17,654 nt of DNA from Beijerinckiaceae bacterium (GTDB lineage Bacteria; Pseudomonadota; Alphaproteobacteria; Rhizobiales; Beijerinckiaceae): positions 1 through 17,654 of the forward strand of contig CANCSY010000043.1 of NCBI GenBank assembly GCA_947380915.1, given 5' to 3'. Made by a program: the position numbers and the translations under genes. Of the stretch, positions 8,231 through 14,461 are shown piece by piece; position 1 is the stretch's first letter, and each line of letters begins with the position of its first letter. Under the pieces are notes generated by a model. It had not been told where the DNA came from. It saw only the letters and a program-made list of their open reading frames with translations, and searched no databases.

Positions 8231-9277
8231 ATGTCCGCCCCCGCCACGCATGGCGCTCACGCAAGCGCCTCCGCCGCGCCCCTGGCGGTGACGCAGGGCG
8301 ATCCATCAGGCATAGGCCCGGAAATCGCCATCAAGGCATGGCTGGCGCGCGACGCGCATACGCCTCCGTGGTTTCTGCTGGCCGACCCGCAGCATATCGC
8401 CCGCACGGTGGCTGCGCTGGGCCTGTCAGTCCCCGTGGCGCAGGTGACGCCAGCGACGGCCGCTGACGCCTTCCCCACCGCCCTGCCCGTAATCCCGCTC
8501 GCAGCGAGCGTCATCGGAGCCCCCGGCAAGCCCGACCCGCGCGATGCGCCCGCCACGCTCGAATCCATCGAGCGCGGGGTCATGCTGGTGCGCAGTGGGC
8601 AGGCGAGCGGCCTCGTCACCAATCCGATCGCCAAGGATGTGCTCTACAAGGCGGGCTTCCACCATCCCGGCCATACGGAATGGCTTGGGGAACTGGCGGA
8701 GCGCGAGTGGAAGACGGGGGCCCTGCGCCCGGTGATGCTGATCTGGTCGGAACTGCTGGCGGTCGTGCCCGTGACGATCCATCTGGCGCTGACGCGCGCC
8801 ATTGCAGAACTGACGACGCAGGCGATCGTGGAGACCGCGGCCATCACCGCCCATGACTATCGCACCCGCTTCGGCATCGCCTCCCCGCGCCTCGCCATCG
8901 CCGGTCTCAATCCCCATGCGGGCGAGAATGGAACCATGGGCCGCGAGGACATCGAGATCGTCGCCCCCGCCGTGGCGCAGTTGCAGGCGCAGGGCATTGA
9001 CGCCTTCGGGCCCCTGCCCCCGGACACCATGTTTCATGCGGCCGCGCGCGCCCGCTATGACGTGGCCATCTGCATGTATCATGATCAGGGCCTGATCCCC
9101 GCCAAGACCCTGGCCTTCGACAGCGGGGTGAACACCACCCTCGGCCTGCCCTTCATCCGCACCTCGCCCGACCACGGCACCGCTTTCGACATCGCGGGCA
9201 AGGGGATCGCGCATGAATCCAGCCTCATCGCCGCCATCGCCCTCGCCGCACGGCTGGTTGCGAGCGCCACCCATTGA
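8231..9277 (+). CDS. pdxA: 4-hydroxythreonine-4-phosphate dehydrogenase PdxA
   Basis: PdxA oxidises 4-phosphohydroxy-L-threonine with NAD(P), giving the aminoacetone phosphate that PdxJ condenses into pyridoxine phosphate (vitamin B6 synthesis, cytosol). The 348-residue length is typical. Visible family motifs are [12 protein letters not shown] (20-31), GLVTNPIAK (127-135), HPGHTEWLG (145-153), GLNPHAGE (225-232) and MYHDQGLIP (282-290). The expected divalent-metal histidines are H184, H229 and H284. The N-terminus has a short Ala/Ser-rich lead of about 16 residues before the conserved core. The start is seven bases after the SurA-like stop. Its stop overlaps the rsmA start, so pdxA and rsmA are translationally linked. 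The order surA-pdxA-rsmA is the same as in enterobacteria. Confidence 0.97.
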   Translation: MSAPATHGAHASASAAPLAVTQGDPSGIGPEIAIKAWLARDAHTPPWFLLADPQHIARTVAALGLSVPVAQVTPATAADAFPTALPVIPLAASVIGAPGKPDPRDAPATLESIERGVMLVRSGQASGLVTNPIAKDVLYKAGFHHPGHTEWLGELAEREWKTGALRPVMLIWSELLAVVPVTIHLALTRAIAELTTQAIVETAAITAHDYRTRFGIASPRLAIAGLNPHAGENGTMGREDIEIVAPAVAQLQAQGIDAFGPLPPDTMFHAAARARYDVAICMYHDQGLIPAKTLAFDSGVNTTLGLPFIRTSPDHGTAFDIAGKGIAHESSLIAAIALAARLVASATH

Positions 9278-10143
9278 GCGCCATCGACGATCTTCCGCCC
9301 CTGCGCGACGTGGTCGAGGCCCATGGGCTTCTGGCGAAGAAATCGCTGGGCCAGAACTTTCTCTATGATCTCAACCTGACCGGTCGCATCGCCCGCGCAG
9401 CGGGGCCGCTGGACGGCGTCACGGTGGTCGAGATCGGTCCGGGCCCGGGCGGCCTCACCCGGGCGCTGCTGGCGGAGGGCGCCAAACAGGTCATCGCTGT
9501 CGAGCGGGACGAACGCTGCCTGCCCGCGCTGGCGCAGATCGCGGATCGTTATCCCGGCCGCCTGCATGTGATGCATGGGGACGCACTGGAGACCGATCTG
9601 GGCGCTCTGGTGGCCCAGCACGGCGGCGGGCCTGCCCGCATCTGCGCCAACCTGCCCTATAATATCGGCACGGCCCTGCTGGTGCGCTGGCTGGAGGCGG
9701 ACCCCTGGCCGCCCTGGTTCGACCGGCTGACGCTCATGTTCCAGCGCGAGGTGGCCGAGCGCATCGTCGCCACGCCCGCCCAGCGCGTGGATTATGGGCG
9801 CCTCGCGGTGCTCAGCGGCTGGCGCAGCCGCGCGCGCATCCTCTTCGATGTGCCCCCATCCGCCTTCACGCCCCCGCCCAAGGTCACCTCCTCGGTGGTG
9901 GAGCTGATCCCCCGCGCGCAGCCCCTGCCCTGCGACGGGCGCATCCTGTCGGCCCTGACCCAGGCCGCCTTCGGGCAACGGCGCAAGATGCTGCGCCAGT
10001 CCCTCAAGGGCTTCGCCCTGCGCGGGCGCACCCTCGATGCGCTGGCGCTGCTGGAGGCCGCAGGGATCGAGCCCACGAAACGGGCCGAAGAGGTGGATGT
10101 GGAGGGATTCGTGCGGCTGGCGCAGGCTGCGGCGGCAACTTAG
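9274..10143 (+). CDS. rsmA: 16S rRNA dimethyladenosine transferase RsmA (KsgA)
   Basis: RsmA uses S-adenosylmethionine to dimethylate two adjacent adenosines in the terminal helix of 16S rRNA (A1518 and A1519 in E. coli numbering), a late check on small-subunit assembly. It has 289 residues. Visible motifs are KSLGQNFL (23-30), the SAM-binding [10 protein letters not shown] (53-62), VERDE (77-81), the catalytic NLPYNI (126-131), and the C-terminal RRKMLRQSL (236-244). The start is a TTG that overlaps the pdxA stop as TTGA. It gives [14 protein letters not shown], the N-terminus expected for this family in alphaproteobacteria, and no in-frame ATG precedes the conserved core. The rare start plus overlap implies modest, coupled translation. 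It converges on the YkgJ-like gene with only six bases between the stops. Confidence 0.96.
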   Translation: MSAIDDLPPLRDVVEAHGLLAKKSLGQNFLYDLNLTGRIARAAGPLDGVTVVEIGPGPGGLTRALLAEGAKQVIAVERDERCLPALAQIADRYPGRLHVMHGDALETDLGALVAQHGGGPARICANLPYNIGTALLVRWLEADPWPPWFDRLTLMFQREVAERIVATPAQRVDYGRLAVLSGWRSRARILFDVPPSAFTPPPKVTSSVVELIPRAQPLPCDGRILSALTQAAFGQRRKMLRQSLKGFALRGRTLDALALLEAAGIEPTKRAEEVDVEGFVRLAQAAAAT

Positions 10144-10149
10144 CGCCAT

Positions 10150-10566
10150 TCACGCCCAGGGCGCGGTTTCGCCATTGGCGTAAACCCGCCAGGCGAAGGT
10201 CCCCGCCTTGGCGACGACCACATGACCATCCTTGGCCTTTGCCAGCAAATGCCTGAAGACAAGCGGCGTGCGCCACAGATGTGGCCGCTTGGGATCGCAG
10301 ACCGCCAGATATTCATCCGAATCCGCATCGATCATGAACAGGACGCCGGTCCGGTTGGGGTAGAGCACCACCCCCACGTCGCGCTCGGTCAGCCATTCGC
10401 ATTCGAAGTCCCGGCAGACCTCCGGGCGCTTCTTGTAGATCTTGCAGCCGCCGCCCAGCTTGCAGTTCGCGCAAAGCGTGCCTGCGGGCTTGTCGAATTC
10501 GTCGATTTCGAGCACCTGGCAACAGAGGGTGCAGGGTCCGCAAGAGCGTCCAAGGGCGGCTGGCAT
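10150..10566 (-). CDS. CxxCxxCC (YkgJ-like) metal-chelating domain protein
   Basis: A 138-residue, probably cytosolic protein with no signal peptide or membrane segment. The N-terminal half is packed with cysteines: C9, C12, C15 and C16 (CGPCTLCC), C32, C35, C41, C51 and C56, with one more at C90. The CxxCxxCC opening and the RPEVCRDFEC segment match the family annotated as zinc- or iron-chelating YkgJ-like proteins, whose function is poorly defined. The C-terminal half (about 60-138) lacks recognisable motifs. It lies between the rsmA operon and fabD on the opposite strand, with its start facing the fabD promoter region. A GAGG is about four bases before the ATG. Metal identity and role are unknown. 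Confidence 0.85.
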   Translation of the reverse strand: MPAALGRSCGPCTLCCQVLEIDEFDKPAGTLCANCKLGGGCKIYKKRPEVCRDFECEWLTERDVGVVLYPNRTGVLFMIDADSDEYLAVCDPKRPHLWRTPLVFRHLLAKAKDGHVVVAKAGTFAWRVYANGETAPWA

Positions 10567-10632
10567 GGAACCTCGGGGGCGATTCGATCAGGGACGATGC
10601 TAGCGCATAGCCAATCGTCATGCCCATGTAGA

Positions 10633-10666
10633 GGGTGAAATGACCCGGTCTTGCGGTTTTTCACCC
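10633..10666. repeat. Perfect 8-base inverted repeat in the fabD upstream region
   Basis: GGGTGAAA (10633-10640) is the exact reverse complement of TTTCACCC (10659-10666), with an 18-base spacer. It lies between the divergent YkgJ-like gene and fabD, about 80 bases before the fabD start. It could be an operator for the fatty-acid cluster or a stem in a leader RNA. No known regulator is recognised. Confidence 0.25.
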
Positions 10667-10689
10667 ACCGTGGCGCGACGGACAACGGC

Positions 10690-10718
10690 TTGACTCCCCG
10701 GGTCGGAGGTTGTTCCTG
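10690..10718 (+). promoter_or_regulatory. fabD: Possible sigma-70-type promoter for fabD
   Basis: CTTGAC at 10689-10694 fits the -35 element typical of alphaproteobacterial housekeeping promoters well. A 17-base spacer leads to TTCCTG (10713-10718), which is a poor -10 element. The position, 31 bases before the fabD start, is reasonable. The call rests mainly on the -35 match. Confidence 0.22.
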
Positions 10719-10748
10719 CGATTCCAGTCATCAACACAGCAGGGCGCC

Positions 10749-11711
10749 ATGGCCAACGCATTCATCTTTCCGGGTCAGGGTTCACAATCCGTCGGCATGG
10801 GCAAAGCGCTCGCCGCCGAGTTTCCGCAGGCCGCCGCCATTTTCGCGGAAGTGGATGAAGCGCTGGGCCAGAAGCTTTCCGAACTCATGTTCGAAGGCCC
10901 GGGTCCCGAACTCACCCTGACCGCCAACGCCCAGCCCGCCCTCATGGCCGTGAGCATGGCGGTGATGCGCGTGCTTGAAGCCGAAGCGGGGCTTGATCTG
11001 GCCCGCGACGCACAATTCGTGGCCGGCCATTCGCTGGGCGAATATTCGGCGCTGGCGGCGGCTGGCGCCTTCACGCTGGCCGATACGGCGCGGCTTCTGC
11101 GTCTACGGGGCGAGGCCATGCAGAAGGCCACGCCCGTGGGCGAAGGCGCCATGGCCGCAATCCTGGGTCTGGAATTCGGACCCGTGGCGGCGGTCGCAAC
11201 CGAAGCGGCGCGCCAACTCCATCTCGAAGGGGCCATCTGCCAGGCCGCCAATGACAATGGCGGCGGACAGGTCGTCATCTCCGGCACGAAATCAGCTGTG
11301 GAAAAAGCCATGGAGCTTGCCAAGGCCGCAGGCGCCAAACGCGCCCTGCTTTTGCCTGTGTCCGCCCCCTTCCATTGCGCCCTGATGCAGCCCGCCGCAG
11401 AGGCCATGGCGGCGGCTTTGGCGCAGGTGGACATCCGCGCGCCCAGCGTTCCGCTGGTGGCCAATGTGCTGGCGGCCCCGATCACCGACCCGGCCGAAAT
11501 CCGCCGACGCCTCGTCGAACAGGTGACGGGAACCGTGCGCTGGCGCGAATCAATCGCCTATATGGCCGAACAGGGCGTCGCCACTTTCTTCGAAATCGGC
11601 GCCGGCAAGGTCCTCTCGGGCCTCGTCGCCCGGATCGCCCCCGGCGCTGCGGGAATCTCCGTGGGAGCGCCCGCAGACATCGCCGCCTTCAAGACCGCCC
11701 TGCGGGGCTGA
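10749..11711 (+). CDS. fabD: Malonyl-CoA:ACP transacylase FabD
   Basis: FabD moves malonyl from CoA to acyl carrier protein, supplying the extender for every round of type II fatty-acid synthesis in the cytosol. From the ATG at 10749 (MANAFIFPGQGSQ) it has 320 residues, the normal size. An upstream in-frame ATG at 10710 would add an atypical MFLRFQSSTQQGA lead and is rejected. Visible features are the oxyanion-side Q11 (GQGSQ), the nucleophile S95 in GHSLGE (93-98), R120, and the catalytic H209 in SAPFHCAL (205-212). The small ferredoxin-like subdomain spans about 130-200. The ribosome-binding site is a modest AGGG about four bases before the ATG. fabG begins 20 bases after its stop, so the two form an operon. 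Confidence 0.97.
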   Translation: MANAFIFPGQGSQSVGMGKALAAEFPQAAAIFAEVDEALGQKLSELMFEGPGPELTLTANAQPALMAVSMAVMRVLEAEAGLDLARDAQFVAGHSLGEYSALAAAGAFTLADTARLLRLRGEAMQKATPVGEGAMAAILGLEFGPVAAVATEAARQLHLEGAICQAANDNGGGQVVISGTKSAVEKAMELAKAAGAKRALLLPVSAPFHCALMQPAAEAMAAALAQVDIRAPSVPLVANVLAAPITDPAEIRRRLVEQVTGTVRWRESIAYMAEQGVATFFEIGAGKVLSGLVARIAPGAAGISVGAPADIAAFKTALRG

Positions 11712-11731
11712 TCCGGTTCAGGAGACAAATC

Positions 11732-12469
11732 ATGTTTGAACTCAATGGCCTGAGCGCGCTTGTGACGGGCGCCACCGGTGGTCTTGGCGGCGCCATGGCG
11801 CGCGCGCTGCACGCGCAAGGCGCCACGGTCGCCATTTCCGGCACGCGGCGCGAGGCGCTGGAGGCGCTGGCCGCCGAGCTTGGCGAACGGGTGCATGTGC
11901 TGCCTTGCGACCTCGCCGAGAAAGCCGAGGTGGAAGCCCTTGTTCCCGCTGCGGAAAGCGCCATGGGTCAACTGGATATTCTTGTGAATAACGCGGGCGT
12001 CACCAAGGACGGCATTTTCGTGCGCATGAAGGATGATGATTGGGACTCGGTGCTCGCCATCAACCTGACCTCCGCCTTCCGCCTCTCCCGCGCAGCTCTC
12101 AAGGGCATGATGAAGCGTCGTTTTGGCCGCATCATCGGAATCACCTCCGTGGTGGGCGTGACCGGCAATCCCGGCCAGGGCAACTACGCCGCCTCCAAGG
12201 CCGGCATGATCGGCATGTCGAAATCACTGGCCGCCGAAGTGGCGACCCGCAACATCACCGTCAACTGCATCGCGCCGGGCTTCATCGCCAGCCCCATGAC
12301 CGACGGTCTGAACGACAAGCAGAAAGAGGCGATTTTGGGCACGATCCCCGCAGGGAAGCTGGGCTCGGGGGATGATATCGCGGCTGCACTGGTCTATCTG
12401 GCGAGCCGCGAGGCTGGCTATGTGACGGGCCAGACGCTGCATGTGAATGGCGGAATGGCCATGATTTGA
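11732..12469 (+). CDS. fabG: 3-oxoacyl-ACP reductase FabG
   Basis: FabG is the NADPH-dependent short-chain dehydrogenase that reduces beta-ketoacyl-ACP in each elongation cycle. It has 245 residues. Cofactor motif TGATGGLG (12-19) and NNAG (86-89) are present, as is the catalytic tetrad N111, S139, Y152 and K156 (YAASK). Near the C-terminus is the GYVTGQTLHVNGGMAM segment typical of FabG. The start at 11732 has AGGAG seven bases upstream. The same frame stays open far into fabD, but that extension is not coding. It follows fabD closely. A strong hairpin begins 11 bases after its stop, so some transcripts may end before acpP. Confidence 0.97.
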   Translation: MFELNGLSALVTGATGGLGGAMARALHAQGATVAISGTRREALEALAAELGERVHVLPCDLAEKAEVEALVPAAESAMGQLDILVNNAGVTKDGIFVRMKDDDWDSVLAINLTSAFRLSRAALKGMMKRRFGRIIGITSVVGVTGNPGQGNYAASKAGMIGMSKSLAAEVATRNITVNCIAPGFIASPMTDGLNDKQKEAILGTIPAGKLGSGDDIAAALVYLASREAGYVTGQTLHVNGGMAMI

Positions 12470-12480
12470 TGGCCAAGATG

Positions 12481-12508
12481 AAGCCAAAGGCGCTCTCGCC
12501 TTGGGCTT
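12481..12508 (+). terminator. Hairpin after fabG (possible terminator or RNA-stabilising stem)
   Basis: AAGCCAAAGGCG (12481-12492) pairs with CGCCTTGGGCTT (12497-12508) around the four-base loop CTCT. The 12-pair stem has a single A-G mismatch. It starts 11 bases past the fabG stop. The following bases (TGAAGTGTGTT) are only partly T-rich, so this may be a weak terminator, or a 3'-end stem protecting a processed fabDG message. Confidence 0.45.
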
Positions 12509-12524
12509 TGAAGTGTGTTACCTA

Positions 12525-12582
12525 CCGCCGTCCCGCAGGGGGGCTTGCCAATCGCTTGCGAGTAAGCTTTCAAGGACGGTGG
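12525..12582 (+). promoter_or_regulatory. Long-range stem in the fabG-acpP gap
   Basis: CCGCCGTCC (12525-12533) can pair with GGACGGTGG (12574-12582), nine pairs with one G-U. The enclosed bases hold a small GCTT/AAGC stem around 12555-12568. Together with the hairpin before it, this makes the region upstream of acpP unusually rich in complementary segments. It could be a structured leader or a small RNA. This is inferred from pairing only. Confidence 0.25.
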
Positions 12583-12611
12583 GAATAATCAAGGTTGAAA
12601 CGGTGCGGCGG

Positions 12612-12630
12612 CAAACGTCGCATACGTTTG
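12612..12630. repeat. Short palindrome upstream of acpP (possible operator)
   Basis: CAAACGT (12612-12618) and ACGTTTG (12624-12630) form a perfect inverted repeat with a five-base centre, CGCAT. It ends 57 bases before the acpP start and lies just downstream of a TTGAAA (12595-12600) that could be a -35 element. A dimeric regulator site is possible, but none is recognised. Confidence 0.25.
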
Positions 12631-12687
12631 GTCAGAGGTTGATCGGGCCATCCGGTCCACGGATCACAGAGATAAAACGAGGACAAA

Positions 12688-12927
12688 ATGAGCGATGTCG
12701 CCGAGCGCGTAAAGAAAATCGTGATCCAGCATCTCGGCGTCGACGCCGAGAAGGTGGTCGAGAATGCTGACTTCATCGATGATCTCGGCGCCGACTCGCT
12801 TGATCGCGTCGAACTCGTCATGGCCTTCGAGGAAGAATTCGGCGTGGAAATCCCCGACGACGCCGCCGAGTCCATCGTGACTGTGGGCGACGCGGTTAAG
12901 TTCGTCGAAAAGGCGAAGGCTGCCTGA
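12688..12927 (+). CDS. acpP: Acyl carrier protein AcpP
   Basis: AcpP is the small acidic cytosolic protein that carries growing acyl chains on a 4'-phosphopantetheine arm, for fatty-acid, phospholipid and lipid A synthesis. It has 79 residues, the standard length. The prosthetic-group serine is S37 in the motif GADSLD (34-39). Helix II ([18 protein letters not shown]) and the [15 protein letters not shown] region match the family closely. The start has GAGGA four bases upstream (12679-12683). It stands apart from its neighbours, with 218 bases to fabG and 145 bases to fabF, both gaps containing hairpins. This fits separate, strong expression of a very abundant protein. Confidence 0.98.
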   Translation: MSDVAERVKKIVIQHLGVDAEKVVENADFIDDLGADSLDRVELVMAFEEEFGVEIPDDAAESIVTVGDAVKFVEKAKAA

Positions 12928-12933
12928 TCGGGC

Positions 12934-12954
12934 GGGCCCGCTCTGCGCGGGCCC
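12934..12954 (+). terminator. GC-rich hairpin after acpP
   Basis: GGGCCCGC (12934-12941) pairs perfectly with GCGGGCCC (12947-12954) around the five-base loop TCTGC. It starts seven bases after the acpP stop. The sequence after it (ATCCCTC) is not a T-run, so it may act mainly as a 3'-end stabiliser or as the first of two stacked terminators. Confidence 0.5.
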
Positions 12955-13018
12955 ATCCCTCATCCCGGGATATGGTTCGGGAAGCGCGGACCTGCACCCT
13001 TCATTGAAGCTGTAGCCG

Positions 13019-13039
13019 GGCCGGATTATCCGGCCTTTT
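13019..13039 (+). terminator. Rho-independent terminator between acpP and fabF
   Basis: GGCCGGA (13019-13025) pairs perfectly with TCCGGCC (13029-13035) around TTA, and TTTT follows directly (13036-13039). The shape is that of an intrinsic terminator with a short T-run. Only 33 bases separate it from the fabF start, so fabF must depend on read-through or on a promoter overlapping this element. A TTGAAG (13004-13009) with a 17-base spacer to TATCCG (13027-13032) is a weak candidate promoter inside it. Confidence 0.65.
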
Positions 13040-13072
13040 GCGCCTTAGCGCGGGAATGTATCGGGAAAAAGC

Positions 13073-14335
13073 ATGAGAAGGGTCGTCATCACCGGTCTCG
13101 GGATGGTCTCGCCGCTCGCCTGTGGCGTCGAGGAAACCTGGAAGCGCCTGCTGGAAGGACGCAGCGGCGCCAAACGTGTTGAAGCTTTCGATGTTTCGGA
13201 CATTGCCTGCCAGATCGCCTGCATGGTTCCCCGCGGCGATGGAACGAATGGCACATTCAATCCAGACCAGTGGATGGAGCCCAAAGAGCAGCGCAAGGTT
13301 GATGACTACATCATCTTCGCTGTCGCGGCGGCGACCCAGGCCCTCAATGACGCAGGCTGGCATCCCAAGAGCTACGAGGACCAATGCGCCTCGGGCGTGC
13401 TGATCGGTTCGGGCATCGGCGGCCTTGGCGGCATCTATGAAACCTCCATTCTGCTGAAGGAAAAGGGCCCGCGCCGCGTGTCGCCCTTCTTCATTCCGGG
13501 CAGGCTGATCAATCTTTGCTCGGGCTATGTCTCGATCATGCATGGCCTCAAGGGCCCCAACCATTCCGTTGTCACCGCATGCTCCACTGGCGCGCACGCC
13601 ATTGGCGACGCAGGGCGCCTGATCGCGCTGGGCGATGCGGATGTGATGGTGGCGGGCGGCGCCGAATCCGCAGTCAACCGCATCGGGCTGGCGGGCTTCG
13701 CCGCATGCCGGGCGCTCTCAACAAATTTCAACGATCGCCCAACCCAGGGCTCGCGTCCCTACGACAAGGACCGCGATGGCTTCGTTATGGGCGAAGGCGC
13801 TGGCTGCGTGGTGCTTGAAGAATACGAGCACGCCAAGGCGCGCGGCGCGAAAATCTACGCCGAACTCATCGGTTACGGCCTCTCGGGCGACGCCCATCAC
13901 ATCACCGCCCCTGCGGAAGATGGCGACGGCGCCTTCCGCTGCATGAGCATGGCCATCAAACGGGCCGGCATTTCCGCCTCCGACCTCGACTATGTGAACG
14001 CCCATGGCACATCGACCCCGCTCGGCGACGAGATCGAACTGGGCGCTGTGACCCGCGTGGTCGGAAACGCCGCCGCCACGATCTCCATGTCCTCGACCAA
14101 ATCGTCCATTGGCCACCTTCTAGGCGCCGCCGGCGCTGTCGAGGCGATCTTCTCGACCCTGGCGATCCGTGACCAGATCGCGCCTCCGACGCTCAATCTC
14201 GACAACCCTTCCGTGGAAACCAGCATCGATCTCGTGCCCCACGTCGCACGCAAGCGGGAGATCAACGTGGTCCTGTCGAACTCATTCGGCTTTGGCGGAA
14301 CCAATGCGTCGATCGTGATGCGGCGAATGGATTAG
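13073..14335 (+). CDS. fabF: Beta-ketoacyl-ACP synthase II (FabF)
   Basis: FabF condenses malonyl-ACP with acyl-ACP in fatty-acid elongation. It has 420 residues and a full thiolase fold. The catalytic triad is visible as C170 (TACSTGAHAIGDA), H311 (NAHGTSTPLGD) and H348 (SIGHLLGAAGA), with the supporting K343. The C-terminal SNSFGFGGTNAS (402-413) is the usual glycine-rich loop. The start gives MRRVVITGLGMVSPL, the canonical N-terminus, with GGGAAA upstream at 13063-13068. It has two extra cysteines near the front (C46, C50), of no obvious meaning. It follows acpP across a terminator. mltG begins 126 bases later. FabB-type synthases are related, but context and length favour FabF. Confidence 0.97.
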   Translation: MRRVVITGLGMVSPLACGVEETWKRLLEGRSGAKRVEAFDVSDIACQIACMVPRGDGTNGTFNPDQWMEPKEQRKVDDYIIFAVAAATQALNDAGWHPKSYEDQCASGVLIGSGIGGLGGIYETSILLKEKGPRRVSPFFIPGRLINLCSGYVSIMHGLKGPNHSVVTACSTGAHAIGDAGRLIALGDADVMVAGGAESAVNRIGLAGFAACRALSTNFNDRPTQGSRPYDKDRDGFVMGEGAGCVVLEEYEHAKARGAKIYAELIGYGLSGDAHHITAPAEDGDGAFRCMSMAIKRAGISASDLDYVNAHGTSTPLGDEIELGAVTRVVGNAAATISMSSTKSSIGHLLGAAGAVEAIFSTLAIRDQIAPPTLNLDNPSVETSIDLVPHVARKREINVVLSNSFGFGGTNASIVMRRMD

Positions 14336-14412
14336 GTGTTCACAGGTTTTTTGCCTGAAAACTCAGAGAATACGGCGTGTTCAGAAGAATCCATTTTTCG
14401 CCGCGGGCATAG

Positions 14413-14445
14413 TTAGGTTAGAGTGCGCTCAGTTGTGTAACCTGA
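14413..14445 (+). promoter_or_regulatory. Possible leader stem before mltG
   Basis: TTAGGTTA (14413-14420) can pair with TAACCTGA (14438-14445), eight pairs including one G-U. The stem partly covers GAGG (14444-14447), the best purine run ahead of the mltG start, although that run is 14 bases away and may not be the ribosome-binding site. The rest of the 126-base fabF-mltG gap shows no clear terminator or promoter. Confidence 0.2.
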
Positions 14446-14461
14446 GGTAGTGGTCTGAACG

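Noticed and set aside
11375..11731. N-terminal extension of fabG reaching into fabD
   Set aside because: The extension is in the fabG frame but overlaps fabD and is Arg-rich nonsense. The ATG at 11732 with AGGAG gives the canonical FabG start.
14336..14383. Direct repeat GTGTTCA (14336-14342 and 14377-14383) and CAGG/CCTG hairpin after fabF
   Set aside because: Seven-base repeats and a four-pair stem are expected by chance, and no T-run follows the stem.
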